A stretch of DNA of 64,000 nt from Aliivibrio finisterrensis_A (GCF_004167675.1 NZ_SEZQ01000009.1); one strand, 5' to 3'; shown: positions 9,051 through 18,280, counted from the stretch's first letter. The notes: generated by a model not told the origin, from the letters alone. Made by a program: numbers and translations.

Positions 9051-9767
9051 ATGACATCAACCAAACCGTCTTCTATTGTTGCAATAGTTCCAGCAGCAGG
9101 TGTTGGTAGCCGCATGAAAGCGGATCGCCCAAAGCAATATTTAGTTTTAAATGGAAAAACCGTTTTAGAGCATACCATTGAACAGCTCCTTTCTTATCCT
9201 TTGATTGAAAATGTAGTTGTTGCTATTACAGATGGAGATCCCTACTTTCCTGAACTCGCTATTGCGCAAGACAGTCGTGTTATTCGAGTCTCTGGTGGTA
9301 AAGAAAGAGCCGACTCCGTATTATCCGGCCTATCGTATGTTCAAGAAAATCAATTAACTGAATGGGTTATGGTTCATGATGCCGCTCGCCCTTGCATCCG
9401 TCATTCTGATATTGAAAAGTTGATTGATGACGTTATTCCAGAGTACGTAGGCGGTATATTAGCGACGCCTGTTCGGGATACAATGAAACAAGCAAATACA
9501 GATACAACAATAGAGAAGACTATCGATCGTAGTGTATTATGGCATGCACTTACGCCACAGTTATTTACCACAGAACTGCTTTATTTAGCTTTAAAAACAG
9601 GGCTAGATAAAGGGCTATCAATAACCGATGAATCTTCAGCTATTGAGTTGATGGGGCATCAACCTAAATTGGTTCAAGGCCGTGCCGATAACTTAAAGAT
9701 CACCCAGCCAGAAGATCTTGATTTAGCAGCGTTCTATCTTCAAAAAATGAAAAAGGAAACCAAATAA
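9051..9767 (+). CDS. ispD: 2-C-methyl-D-erythritol 4-phosphate cytidylyltransferase
   Basis: This enzyme joins CTP and MEP to give CDP-ME in the non-mevalonate isoprenoid pathway. The nucleotidyltransferase signature IVPAAGVGSRMKADRPKQYLVL is at the N-terminus, followed by VMVHDAARPC and the C-terminal AIELMGHQPKLVQG...NLKITQPEDL. I start it at ATG 9051, giving 238 residues: a GAGGG site lies eight bases upstream, while the in-frame TTG at 9048 would add one residue. The stop overlaps the ispF start by one base (TAATG), which implies translational coupling of two consecutive-pathway enzymes. Confidence 0.96.
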   Translation: MTSTKPSSIVAIVPAAGVGSRMKADRPKQYLVLNGKTVLEHTIEQLLSYPLIENVVVAITDGDPYFPELAIAQDSRVIRVSGGKERADSVLSGLSYVQENQLTEWVMVHDAARPCIRHSDIEKLIDDVIPEYVGGILATPVRDTMKQANTDTTIEKTIDRSVLWHALTPQLFTTELLYLALKTGLDKGLSITDESSAIELMGHQPKLVQGRADNLKITQPEDLDLAAFYLQKMKKETK

Positions 9768-10243
9768 TGAGAATTGGACACGGATTTGATGTACATAAAT
9801 TTGGTGGTGAAGGCCCTGTAATTATCGGCGGGGTTAGCGTTCCTTATGAACAAGGGCTTATTGCGCACTCTGATGGTGATGTTGCTCTGCACGCTTTATG
9901 TGATGCCTTATTAGGCGCGATTGCAGAAGGTGATATCGGTCGTCATTTCCCAGATACTGATGATAAATGGAAAGGGGCGGATAGCCGAGCTTTGCTAAGA
10001 GATGTTTATCGTCGAGTAAAAGAGAAGGGTTTAGTGCTAGGTAACGCTGATGTCACTATCATTGCTCAGGCACCTAAAATGGCTCCTCATATTCAAGCTA
10101 TGTGTGCTGCTATTGCCGAAGATTTAGAAACCGGCTTAGACAACGTGAATGTAAAAGCAACAACATCTGAACGTCTAGGTTTTACAGGAAGAAAAGAAGG
10201 CATTGCTTGTGAAGCAGTAGTGCTATTAGTTAACGCATCTTAA
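9767..10243 (+). CDS. ispF: 2-C-methyl-D-erythritol 2,4-cyclodiphosphate synthase
   Basis: This enzyme converts CDP-ME 2-phosphate to the cyclodiphosphate in the MEP pathway. The 158-residue protein shows the zinc-binding GFDVHKF, the HSDGDVALHALCDALLGA motif, DIGRHFPDTD and the C-terminal TTSERLGFTGRKEGI. These are all expected active-site segments of the homotrimer. It is coupled to ispD by a one-base overlap and followed 12 bp later by truD. Confidence 0.97.
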   Translation: MRIGHGFDVHKFGGEGPVIIGGVSVPYEQGLIAHSDGDVALHALCDALLGAIAEGDIGRHFPDTDDKWKGADSRALLRDVYRRVKEKGLVLGNADVTIIAQAPKMAPHIQAMCAAIAEDLETGLDNVNVKATTSERLGFTGRKEGIACEAVVLLVNAS

Positions 10244-10255
10244 GAGATTCATTCT

Positions 10256-11302
10256 ATGTCAGACATTATGTCTACTTTTTCGTGGTTATACGGAAAGCCA
10301 GTGGCGACAGGTAAATTAAAGCAATTACCTGAGCATTTTATCGTTAAAGAAGTATTAGGTTTTACGTTCACAGGAAAGGGTGAACACTTAATGGTTAAGA
10401 TCCGTAAAACGGGTGAAAACACTAAGTATGTAGCAAACGAGCTAGCAAAGTTTTGTGGTGTAAAATCAAAAGATATTAGTTGGGCTGGCCTTAAAGACCG
10501 TCATGCAATAACAGAGCAATGGTTGAGTGTTCATTTACCAAAAAGTGATCACCTTACATTTGCTTTGTTTGAAGCGACGCACCCAGGTGTTGAAATTTTA
10601 GAAATGACGCGCCATAACAAAAAATTGCGTCCTGGTGATCTTCTAGGAAATAGCTTCCAGTTAATTGCAACTGAAGTGACTGACATGGAAGATGTATTGG
10701 CTCGTTTAGAAAAAGTGAAGTTAACTGGAGTGCCAAACTATTTTGGTGCTCAACGTTTTGGTCATGAAGGCAATAACGTAACAGAAGCTCGCCGTTGGGG
10801 TCGTGAAAATGTACGAACTCGTGATAATACAAAACGCAGCTTCTATTTATCAGCCGCTCGTTCATGGATTTTCAATCATATTGTTTCTCAAAGAATAACA
10901 GAGGGTTACTTCACTCAGCCTGTTGATGGTGATATTCTTCTTGACCAAAATGGTCGTACGGTTAATGAGAATGTAACCTCGGAAGAGAATATTCAAAAAG
11001 TTCAAAATGGTGACTGGTCAATTAGTGCTGCATTAGCGGGTGATAATCAATTACCAACAAGTGAAACTGCATTAACTCTAGAGCAACCACAACTTGATGC
11101 AGAGCCAGATTTAATGGCCTTGATCCGTGGTAACCGTATGCGCCATGAGCGTCGTGCTGTTGAGTTACATCCAGAGAATCTTAGTTGGTCAGCTGAAGGC
11201 GATACGTTAACGCTTAATTTCTCTTTAACATCGGGCAGTTTTGCAACCGTAATTATGCGTGAACTATTACAAGAAATTGAAGTAGAACGTACATACGAGT
11301 AA
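10256..11302 (+). CDS. truD: tRNA pseudouridine(13) synthase TruD
   Basis: This enzyme isomerises U13 to pseudouridine in tRNA. At 348 residues it is close to the E. coli length. The catalytic-aspartate motif GLKDRHAITEQW lies near residue 80, with the family segments GVPNYFGAQRFG and AARSWIFNHIVS. A second ATG nine bases downstream of the chosen start is possible. It lies in the ispF-truD-surE-pcm order typical of the group. Confidence 0.96.
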   Translation: MSDIMSTFSWLYGKPVATGKLKQLPEHFIVKEVLGFTFTGKGEHLMVKIRKTGENTKYVANELAKFCGVKSKDISWAGLKDRHAITEQWLSVHLPKSDHLTFALFEATHPGVEILEMTRHNKKLRPGDLLGNSFQLIATEVTDMEDVLARLEKVKLTGVPNYFGAQRFGHEGNNVTEARRWGRENVRTRDNTKRSFYLSAARSWIFNHIVSQRITEGYFTQPVDGDILLDQNGRTVNENVTSEENIQKVQNGDWSISAALAGDNQLPTSETALTLEQPQLDAEPDLMALIRGNRMRHERRAVELHPENLSWSAEGDTLTLNFSLTSGSFATVIMRELLQEIEVERTYE

Positions 11303-11332
11303 TTCAATTTTAAAGAAAGGAATGGAGATAGA

Positions 11333-12094
11333 GTGAATAAGTTACGCATATTGTTAAGTAATGATGATGGTGTCTTTGCTGAGGGGATAAATACTCTCGC
11401 GGCCGTATTATCAGATATTGCGGATATTACCATTGTTGCTCCTGATCGCAATCGTTCTGGTGCATCAAATTCATTAACTCTTGAATCTCCACTTCGAGTT
11501 CGCCAAATTGAAACAAATATTCATTCAGTGCAAGGCACACCAACCGATTGTGTACACTTTGCATTGAATGAATTAATGAAAGACAACCTACCTGATTTAA
11601 TTATTGCTGGTATTAATCATGGTGCGAATCTGGGAGACGATACGCTTTATTCCGGAACGGTTGCTGCCGCAACAGAAGGGCACTTTCTTGGATTACCCGC
11701 AATTGCCATGTCATTAGTAGGGCGTAATCATTTTGATACCGCCGCTCAAGTTGCCTTAGAGTTAGTGCGCAATCATATAGAAAAACCGCTAACAACGGAG
11801 AGGGTATTAAACGTTAACGTCCCCGATTGTGCTTATGCACAAATAACGTCTTGGGAAGTGACTCGTTTAGGTGCAAGACATCATTCAGAAAGTATGATTA
11901 AAGCAACAGATCCTCGTGGCGAAACGATTTATTGGTTAGGCCCTCCAGGTAAAAAACAAGATGCAGGCAAAGGGACTGATTTTTATGCAATTAAACATAA
12001 TCAGGTGTCGATTACTCCGCTGCAGGTCGATTTAACCGCTCATGACTCCTTGGCCATGATGGCGGGTTGGTTATCAATAGAGAGTGCTAAATAA
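11333..12094 (+). CDS. surE: 5'/3'-nucleotidase SurE
   Basis: This is a metal-dependent nucleoside monophosphate phosphatase linked to stationary-phase survival. The 253-residue protein opens with the metal-site motif ILLSNDDGVFAEGI and contains PDRNRSGASNSLT, GTPTDCVHFAL and GINHGANLGDDTLYSGTVAAA. The start is a GTG at 11333 preceded by GGAG at a proper distance; no nearby ATG fits. The stop overlaps the pcm start by one base (TAATG). Confidence 0.96.
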   Translation: MNKLRILLSNDDGVFAEGINTLAAVLSDIADITIVAPDRNRSGASNSLTLESPLRVRQIETNIHSVQGTPTDCVHFALNELMKDNLPDLIIAGINHGANLGDDTLYSGTVAAATEGHFLGLPAIAMSLVGRNHFDTAAQVALELVRNHIEKPLTTERVLNVNVPDCAYAQITSWEVTRLGARHHSESMIKATDPRGETIYWLGPPGKKQDAGKGTDFYAIKHNQVSITPLQVDLTAHDSLAMMAGWLSIESAK

Positions 12095-12720
12095 TGAATA
12101 ATTCGCGTACTGAATTGCTTGTTCAATTTTTACGTCAAAAAGGCATTCAAAATGAGCTGGTACTGGCTGCAATTCGAGCTTTACCGCGCGAGCGCTTTGT
12201 ATCTGAAGCATTAGCTCATCAAGCTTATCAAAATAATGCGCTTCCTATTGGTGAAGGGCAGACAATCTCTCAACCTTATATTGTCGCTAAAATGACAGAG
12301 CTTCTTGCTTTGCAACGTGATTCTACTGTTCTTGAGATTGGTACCGGGTCGGGCTATCAGACTGCGGTATTAGCGCAATTACTTGATCATGTAAACTCAG
12401 TAGAGCGTATTAAATCATTACAATGGAATGCAAAACGGCTTTTAAAACAGTTAGATATTTATAATGTATCAACAAAGCATGGCGATGGTTGGCAAGGTTG
12501 GGCAAGCAAAGGTCCATTTGATGCGATAATTGTAACCGCTGCTGCTGAGTCCATTCCTAATGACTTATTATGGCAACTTAAAGATGGGGGGCGATTAGTG
12601 ATCCCTATCGGTGAGGAAACACAGCATTTATTGCTTATTCTTCGACATGGTGATGAGTTCAGCTCTGAAACTATTGAAGAGGTACGCTTTGTTCCATTAG
12701 TTGCAGGTGAATTAGCATAG
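12094..12720 (+). CDS. pcm: Protein-L-isoaspartate O-methyltransferase
   Basis: This is a SAM-dependent repair enzyme that methylates isoaspartyl residues in aged proteins. The 208-residue sequence has the conserved LPIGEGQTISQPYIVAKMTELL substrate region, the SAM-binding motif VLEIGTGSGYQTAVLAQL and GDGWQGW...FDAIIVTAAAE. It is translationally coupled to surE and five bases upstream of nlpD, in the usual stationary-phase operon. Confidence 0.97.
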   Translation: MNNSRTELLVQFLRQKGIQNELVLAAIRALPRERFVSEALAHQAYQNNALPIGEGQTISQPYIVAKMTELLALQRDSTVLEIGTGSGYQTAVLAQLLDHVNSVERIKSLQWNAKRLLKQLDIYNVSTKHGDGWQGWASKGPFDAIIVTAAAESIPNDLLWQLKDGGRLVIPIGEETQHLLLILRHGDEFSSETIEEVRFVPLVAGELA

Positions 12721-12725
12721 TAGTA

Positions 12726-13721
12726 ATGAATAAGATGATATTTATCCCCTCTCGTTTGTGGCTCATAGCTGCACTTTTTAGTTTATTACTTTCGGGTTGC
12801 TCTATGGGGCCGCACCGTCCTGCTCCCGTATCTAGTGTTAATAATACGAGTACTTCCTCTTATGGGGGCGCTGAACGTGGTAGCTATCGAGGCAGTTATT
12901 ATCGAGTTGAAAAGGGAGATACACTGTATTTTATCTCTTATGTTACCAATAAAGATGTCAAAGAATTGATTGCCTATAATGAACTTCAAGCACCATATGT
13001 GATTCACCCAGGACAAAAAATAAAATTATGGGGCCCTAAGTATGTCGCTCCTGCTTATGGTGATGATAGGCATTTAGTTAGTAAAAAGAACATCTCCCCA
13101 ACAACCACTGCAACAGCGGTTGCGGTAGTTCCTGTTGCTAATAATAAGCCTGTCAGTAGCTCGAAATCGGTAACTCCAAGCAATAAAAAAACATCAACTG
13201 TTCAAAAAGAAAGCACAAAAAAGGTTGAAAATCCGAAACCTAAGGAGTATGTTGATTCTAACAAATCGATAACATCCTCCAAGCCAAAGCCGGTTGCGAA
13301 ACCTGCACCAAAATCGACTCCTAAACCAAAGCCGGTAGAAAAAAAATCGGAAAAGGTTGATTCTTGGTTATGGCCAACAAAAGGAAGAGTTATTGCTAAG
13401 TTTTCAACAGGAGACCAAGGTAATAAAGGGATCGATATTGCAGGTCAACGAGGCCAAGATGTCATCTCAACCGCAAAAGGAACGGTAGTTTATGCGGGTA
13501 ATGCACTAAGAGGTTATGGCAATTTAATTATAATTAAACATAACGATGATTACTTAAGTGCTTATGCTCATAACGAATCACTTTTTGTAAAAGAAGGTCA
13601 AAATATCGCTGCGGGACAAAAAATCGCATCAATGGGTAGCTCAAGTTCGAGCAGTGTTCGTTTGCATTTTGAGATCCGCTTTAGAGGGAAATCGGTAAAT
13701 CCACAACGGTATTTACCGTAA
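12726..13721 (+). CDS. nlpD: Lipoprotein NlpD, LytM-domain amidase activator
   Basis: This outer-membrane lipoprotein activates the septal amidase AmiC during daughter-cell separation. The signal peptide ends in the lipobox LLSG-C (lipidated Cys25). A LysM peptidoglycan-binding domain follows (YYRVEKGDTLYFISYVTNKDVKELIAYN, then HPGQKIKLWGP), then a long Lys/Pro/Ser-rich linker (about residues 130-210) and a C-terminal M23/LytM domain (WPTKGRVIAKFS through RLHFEIRFRGKSVNPQRYLP). The degenerate catalytic site, expected for NlpD, shows as KGIDIAGQRGQDV in place of an H-x3-D zinc motif. The main rpoS promoter of enterobacteria lies inside nlpD; I did not pick one here. Confidence 0.93.
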   Translation: MNKMIFIPSRLWLIAALFSLLLSGCSMGPHRPAPVSSVNNTSTSSYGGAERGSYRGSYYRVEKGDTLYFISYVTNKDVKELIAYNELQAPYVIHPGQKIKLWGPKYVAPAYGDDRHLVSKKNISPTTTATAVAVVPVANNKPVSSSKSVTPSNKKTSTVQKESTKKVENPKPKEYVDSNKSITSSKPKPVAKPAPKSTPKPKPVEKKSEKVDSWLWPTKGRVIAKFSTGDQGNKGIDIAGQRGQDVISTAKGTVVYAGNALRGYGNLIIIKHNDDYLSAYAHNESLFVKEGQNIAAGQKIASMGSSSSSSVRLHFEIRFRGKSVNPQRYLP

Positions 13722-13776
13722 CAAGGATGACATAGCTGAGTTGTAATGTCTTGCTGGCTCGCCATGGGGAGGCGCT

Positions 13777-14739
13777 ATGAGTAAAAGCAATGCAGTAACT
13801 AAAGAAGTTGAAGAGTTCGATTTAGAGACGATTAATGACAATGAGGTTGTTATTGAGGAAGAATCGGAACGCCTTGAGGTAAGCAGTTCGCAAAAAGTAA
13901 TGGATGCAACGCAACTATACTTAGGTGAAATTGGCTTTTCTCCACTACTAACAGCAGAAGAAGAAGTTTATTTTAGTCGCTTAGCCTTAAAAGGAGACGA
14001 AGCAGCACGAGCTCGAATGATTGAAAGTAATCTTCGATTAGTGGTTAAAATTGCCCGTCGATACAACCACCGTGGCTTGGCATTATTAGACTTAGTTGAA
14101 GAAGGTAATCTTGGGCTAATTCGTGCGGTTGAAAAGTTTGACCCAGAAAGAGGTTTCCGCTTTTCTACTTATGCGACATGGTGGATCCGTCAAACGATTG
14201 AGCGTGCGATTATGAATCAAACGCGAACTATCCGCTTGCCTATTCATGTCGTTAAAGAGTTGAATGTCTACTTGCGTGCAGCACGTGAGTTGTCACAAAA
14301 ACTCGACCATGAACCGACACCTGAAGAAATTGCAGAAAAGCTCGATAAACCTGTGAGTGACGTCAGCCGTATGTTACGCCTTAATGAGCGAGTTACGTCT
14401 GTTGATTCCATGGTTGGTGGTGAATCGGATAAAGCGCTTCTGGATATTATTCCTGATACTAAACATTGTGATCCAGAGTCTGAAACCGAAAAAGACAACA
14501 TAAATGCTTCTCTTGTTGGTTGGCTTGGTCAACTCAACCCAAAGCAGAAAGAAGTTGTTGCTCGACGCTTTGGTCTACTTGGCTATGAAACGGCAACGTT
14601 AGAGCAGGTCGGTAAAGAGATAGGATTGACGCGTGAGCGAGTAAGACAGATCCAAGTAGAAGGTTTGCGTCGATTAAGAGAAATCATGACGCAACAAGGT
14701 TTAAATATGGAAACGCTATTTGCCGTAGAGGAATATTAA
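13777..14739 (+). CDS. rpoS: RNA polymerase sigma factor RpoS (sigma-38)
   Basis: This is the master sigma factor of stationary phase and general stress. The 320-residue protein has region 1.2 (DATQLYLGEIGFSPLLTAEEEVYFSRLALKGD), region 2 with RMIESNLRLVVKIARRYNHRGLALLDLVEEGNLGLIRAVEKFDPERGFRFSTYATWWIRQTIERAI, region 3, and region 4 with the helix-turn-helix TLEQVGKEIGLTRERVRQIQ. A GGGGAGG site precedes the ATG. It is the last gene of the ftsB-rpoS cluster, with a terminator about 35 bp downstream. Confidence 0.97.
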   Translation: MSKSNAVTKEVEEFDLETINDNEVVIEEESERLEVSSSQKVMDATQLYLGEIGFSPLLTAEEEVYFSRLALKGDEAARARMIESNLRLVVKIARRYNHRGLALLDLVEEGNLGLIRAVEKFDPERGFRFSTYATWWIRQTIERAIMNQTRTIRLPIHVVKELNVYLRAARELSQKLDHEPTPEEIAEKLDKPVSDVSRMLRLNERVTSVDSMVGGESDKALLDIIPDTKHCDPESETEKDNINASLVGWLGQLNPKQKEVVARRFGLLGYETATLEQVGKEIGLTRERVRQIQVEGLRRLREIMTQQGLNMETLFAVEEY

Positions 14740-14774
14740 CCCTTACTCTAACCTTAATAAGTAAATGATAAATA

Positions 14775-14812
14775 AAAGCCACAGTGATTTTTTATTACTG
14801 TGGCTTTTTCCT
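14775..14812. terminator. Bidirectional terminator between rpoS and the ynjF-like gene
   Basis: AAAGCCACAGT (14775-14785) and ACTGTGGCTTT (14797-14807) form a perfect 11-bp stem flanked by A-rich sequence on the left and T-rich on the right. It can therefore serve rpoS (plus) and the convergent minus-strand operon. Confidence 0.87.
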
Positions 14813-14825
14813 TTTAGACTAGGCA

Positions 14826-15461
14826 CTAGGCATTAATATTATTTTGTTCTTCGCTTTCCTTTAGTGTGTGGAATCCTGACCAAATTCGATTAAAGGTAGT
14901 TATCCAGCACAGAGAAGAATAAATATAAGCAATGATGGCAAAATGAGCAGGAAAAAGGCAGAACAATACAAAACAAGCAATGGTTTCAGTTCCTTCCGTT
15001 AAACCACTCATATAATAAAGAGATTTGTTTTTATAGATTGGATTTTCAATATTTCGCTTTCCAGCCATAGAGGCAAATGCTAGAAAGCTACTTCCTGTGC
15101 CAATGAAAGAGAAAATTAAAAAAGCACCCGCAATCGCATTTTGTTCAGGGTTAGCGAGAACAAACCCAAATGGAATTAAAGAATAAAACAAAAAGTCTAA
15201 GCTGATATCTAGAAAACCACCAGAGTCAGTAATGCCATTAATCCTCGCGAGTGCACCATCAAGTCCATCACAAACTCGATTTAAGACAATTAAAACCAAT
15301 GCCAAATGGTATTGTTGAAATATTAATGCAGGGAAGGCTAAACAGCCTAGAGCAAAGCCAAAAAGTGTTGTTTGATTTGCAGTGATCCCCAGTTTATCTA
15401 GCCCAATGGCAGACATAGCCAGAGGTTTTCGGATTAATTGAATGCTGAATTTATCAAGCAT
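14826..15461 (-). CDS. CDP-alcohol phosphatidyltransferase family protein (YnjF-like)
   Basis: This is an integral membrane enzyme of the family that transfers a phosphatidyl group from CDP-diacylglycerol to an alcohol. The signature D-G-x2-A-R-x8-G-x3-D-x3-D is visible in CDGLDGALARINGITDSGGFLDISLD (about residues 63-88). Five or six hydrophobic segments surround it. The alcohol acceptor cannot be read from the sequence. It overlaps the upstream ATPase gene by eight bases, in the same order as E. coli ynjC-ynjD-ynjF, so it is probably translated with the ABC transporter. This suggests membrane-lipid-related work for the whole unit, but no function is proven. Confidence 0.85.
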   Translation of the reverse strand: MLDKFSIQLIRKPLAMSAIGLDKLGITANQTTLFGFALGCLAFPALIFQQYHLALVLIVLNRVCDGLDGALARINGITDSGGFLDISLDFLFYSLIPFGFVLANPEQNAIAGAFLIFSFIGTGSSFLAFASMAGKRNIENPIYKNKSLYYMSGLTEGTETIACFVLFCLFPAHFAIIAYIYSSLCWITTFNRIWSGFHTLKESEEQNNINA

Positions 15462-16101
15462 GAGGGCTCTCCATTGGCCAAATCAATTGTTGACTGTTTT
15501 TTGGTACATCATCAACATCATGAGTTACAAGTAATGTAGGTATATTTGCTTCTGCTAACTGTTTAAACACCCAATCACGAAATTGTACTCGTAGCGCTTT
15601 ATCCAGTTTACTAAAAGGTTCATCTAGTAAGGCAACAGTCGGCTTAGCAAGTAACATTCTCACAAGACTTATTCGCGCTCGTTGTCCCCCAGATATTTGG
15701 TCAGGGAAGGCATTGGCAAGTTTGTTTAAATGTATGTGATTCAGTGCATTAAGAGCCTCTGTTTTTCGTTGCGGACCTTTGATGTTATTGGGTAATGCAA
15801 AAGCAAGATTCTCCCAAATACATAAATGGGGAAAAAGCAGATCTTCTTGAAATAAGATCCCAACCTTTCTTTCGTGAGAAGCAAGATGAGTAATTGTATT
15901 GCCGTTAACCTGAATATCACCAGTATAAGAAAAATCTTGAGCTAGGTGTCCTGCAATAACACTTAATAATGTTGATTTCCCACAACCGCTAGGGCCCATA
16001 ACACTGAGCGTTTCTCCTTTTTGAATTGAAAAAGAACAATCAGTTAATAATGGCGAACTGTTACGAGTGAGTATGCTGAGATTTGTTATTGATAGACTCA
16101 T
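15454..16101 (-). CDS. ABC transporter ATP-binding protein (YnjD-like)
   Basis: This is the nucleotide-binding subunit of an import-type ABC transporter, 215 residues. Walker A GPSGCGKST (about 35-43), Q-loop LFQEDLLF, signature ISGGQRARISL, Walker B VALLDEPFS and the switch histidine in LLVTHDVDD are all present. It overlaps the permease gene upstream by 41 bases and the CDP-alcohol transferase downstream by eight, so the three genes form one coupled operon. The substrate is unknown. Confidence 0.88.
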   Translation of the reverse strand: MSLSITNLSILTRNSSPLLTDCSFSIQKGETLSVMGPSGCGKSTLLSVIAGHLAQDFSYTGDIQVNGNTITHLASHERKVGILFQEDLLFPHLCIWENLAFALPNNIKGPQRKTEALNALNHIHLNKLANAFPDQISGGQRARISLVRMLLAKPTVALLDEPFSKLDKALRVQFRDWVFKQLAEANIPTLLVTHDVDDVPKNSQQLIWPMESPHA

Positions 16102-17761
16102 TACTCATCACTTTCCTTGTTGTTGAATTAAGATGAGAACGACGTGAATAGTGCCGTCCAATAAAGAGTGCCAAGCTAAAGAAAACAAACGGCAACAATG
16201 CTTGCCATAGTCCATATAAGGCAGTAATTCGGCGATCAAAGCCGCTGGATAAGGCGACGGCTTCGGTTGTTAATGTCATTATTCTACCAGCACCAAGCAT
16301 TTGAGTAGGGAGGTACTGAGCAAGGCTTACGCTTATTCCCACAGCCCAAGCATACAAAATAGCAGGAAGCAGTAAAGGGAGTTTTATTTTTACCCAACAT
16401 TGCAGTGGCGATTTACCAAGGCTTAGTCCGGTTTGTGTTAATCGTTGATCAAAGCTACGCCAAGGACCATCTAATGCTAGAAAAACATAAGGAAAAGCAA
16501 AAAAAACATGAGCCCAAATAACCCAAAGCCAATAAGAATCACTTGAGAAATAAAGCGCACTGACTTGAATACCAAAAAGAAGTGAGAGTTGTGGTATCAA
16601 CATAGGAACAGCAATCAAAATCGATGGGATATGCCAACGGTATTTCAATTTATATTCATGACCAAGTAAAGCAAAAATAAGAGCCAGAGATGACGAGATA
16701 ACGGCAATAATAATGCTGTCAGCAATAACGGGAAACAGCGTAGTCCATTCACTTTCCCAAAAGCGTAAGGTGAATTGTGTCGGTAATAAGTTAGGAAAAC
16801 GCCATCGCTGAGAGGCACTCCATAACATCATTATAGGAAGTGAAAGTGCGACAATGCCACTAAGGCCAACAAAAAGAGATAGGCCAGGAAGGCGAATTCC
16901 CACTCTTCCCGATATTTGCCAATGACGGCAGTGTTGCGTTATTCCCCACTCTAAAAAACGATGTAATCCAATAAGTAATAAGCAAAGTAAAAGAAGGATC
17001 ATAGCGCCAGCCGCTGCTCTGGGTTGTAATTGAATATCAGGGTCACTAAACCATTGCCAGACTAATACTGCAAAGGTAGGAGGGTTGGTTGAACCAAGGA
17101 TCAAACTGACATCAACAACGGATACGCTATAGGCAATTACCGCTAATATTGGAAAGCGGGCTTTTCTTAACCATTGTGGGAAAATACATTTCCACCAAAT
17201 CTGATGTCGTTGATACCCAAGACTGGCTGCAACTCTCTCTGATTTATCCACCTGTAATTGCTGCATTATAGGAATACTCATCAGCAGTAAAAAAGGCACT
17301 TCTTTAATAATTAAAACCAGAATTAACCCAATGTTAGCAGCATCATTGATAATGACAGGGAACTCAAATACCCAAAAAGGATTCAGGAGCCTTGCTATCA
17401 TTCCAGTTGGTGAAAAAAGAAAAGCAAAGCCAATAGCAAAAGCAACATGAGGCATAGCAAGCAGTGGGGATAGTAACGGTTCTACTTTTTTCCAAACAGG
17501 TTGCTGCCAAGTGGCTTGTAGAATAGCAAACGCAACAATACAAGAAACAAAAGTACTAACAAAAGCACTAGTAAGTGTTAGGAGTATTGAATGCGAAACG
17601 CCACTCCATTCGAGAGCAGATAAATAACCGTCTAGTGAAAATGTAGACAGACCAATAGAGGGCATATAAGTCAATGAAGCGCTCAATACGCCGAGCACAC
17701 CAGGGGCAATAGGAAGAATGCACACAATAACAAGAAAAATATAGAAAATAGGTAATATCAT
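16061..17761 (-). CDS. ABC transporter permease, fused double-permease (YnjC-like)
   Basis: This 566-residue membrane protein has two repeats of the binding-protein-dependent permease fold, each with the EAA-type cytoplasmic loop (ERVAASLGYQRHQIWWKCIFPQWL and TQTGLSLGKSPLQCWVKIKLPLLLP). Segments MPHVAFAIGFAFLF and STNPPTFAVLVWQWFSDPD resemble E. coli YnjC more than ThiP. In E. coli the operon begins with a periplasmic binding protein (ynjB); here nothing on this strand precedes the permease for more than 600 bp, so the solute-binding partner is missing or encoded elsewhere. The long overlap with the ATPase gene is unusual and could mean the ATPase starts at a later codon. Confidence 0.85.
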   Translation of the reverse strand: MILPIFYIFLVIVCILPIAPGVLGVLSASLTYMPSIGLSTFSLDGYLSALEWSGVSHSILLTLTSAFVSTFVSCIVAFAILQATWQQPVWKKVEPLLSPLLAMPHVAFAIGFAFLFSPTGMIARLLNPFWVFEFPVIINDAANIGLILVLIIKEVPFLLLMSIPIMQQLQVDKSERVAASLGYQRHQIWWKCIFPQWLRKARFPILAVIAYSVSVVDVSLILGSTNPPTFAVLVWQWFSDPDIQLQPRAAAGAMILLLLCLLLIGLHRFLEWGITQHCRHWQISGRVGIRLPGLSLFVGLSGIVALSLPIMMLWSASQRWRFPNLLPTQFTLRFWESEWTTLFPVIADSIIIAVISSSLALIFALLGHEYKLKYRWHIPSILIAVPMLIPQLSLLFGIQVSALYFSSDSYWLWVIWAHVFFAFPYVFLALDGPWRSFDQRLTQTGLSLGKSPLQCWVKIKLPLLLPAILYAWAVGISVSLAQYLPTQMLGAGRIMTLTTEAVALSSGFDRRITALYGLWQALLPFVFFSLALFIGRHYSRRSHLNSTTRKVMSNESINNKSQHTHS

Positions 17762-18153
17762 GGTCTTGCTATTAATGCCTTAGTTAAGAGTTAGATTACT
17801 TCAAACATCAAGAAGTAACTTATGCCATACAGTGTTACCGGTGTTACCGGTGTAAAGCTAAAAGTAAACTAATTAGTTCATTTTTGGAAGTGCTAATTTT
17901 GATAGAGTTTTTTGTTACCAATATCAAAATGTAATGGCATCTTCCATTTTTGTATTGATAGAAAAAGAAAAATGACAGCATTTGCCATTTTGAGGCCTTA
18001 TAGTAGGGGGGCTCTTTATATTAACTCTAGCATGCTTAGCTTGATGAGCTTATGTGATATTCGTAGTTAATGCGTTTTTTCGTTATTTTTGTAACCATTT
18101 GTTTTTGTAGTTTGTGTATATTTGCTGTGAATATTTTTCATATAAGTAAAATT
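17762..18153. other. Intergenic region between divergent units, no gene seen
   Basis: This AT-rich stretch lies between the YnjC-like permease (minus) and the nucleoside transporter (plus). It holds a tandem nine-base repeat (GTGTTACCG twice at 17832-17849, followed by GTGTAAAG). I see no coding sequence and no ynjB-like remnant. Confidence 0.6.
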
Positions 18154-18169
18154 TGTGATTTAATTCACA
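18154..18169 (+). promoter_or_regulatory. CRP (cAMP receptor protein) binding site
   Basis: TGTGATTTAATTCACA is a perfect TGTGA-N6-TCACA palindrome in an A/T-rich context. A TATACT -10-like hexamer lies at 18198-18203. The centre is about 250 bp upstream of the transporter start, so the mRNA would carry a 5' leader of about 200 nt. Control of nucleoside transporters by CRP (with CytR) is established in E. coli and Vibrio. Confidence 0.75.
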
Positions 18170-18231
18170 TATTTCGTGATTTTAAATCTGCTCTATGTAT
18201 ACTCCTACCCCCAATACAAGCCGTCACATGG

Positions 18232-18280
18232 AACAGTGAATGACCCCAAGGACTTGGACCAGCTACTGTTAAACAGCTTG
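18232..18280 (+). promoter_or_regulatory. Candidate structured 5' leader with alternative pairings
   Basis: ACTGTT at 18265-18270 can pair either with the upstream AACAGT (18232-18237) or with the downstream AACAG (18272-18276); a CCAAG/CTTGG dyad sits between at 18246-18257. The element ends just before the ribosome-binding site of the 37-codon leader ORF. It resembles no riboswitch I recognise. Confidence 0.35.

Noticed and set aside
17832..17858. Tandem GTGTTACCG repeat as a CytR or other regulator site
   Set aside because: Only two short copies, far from both promoters, with no match to a consensus I can name; recorded only as content of the gap.
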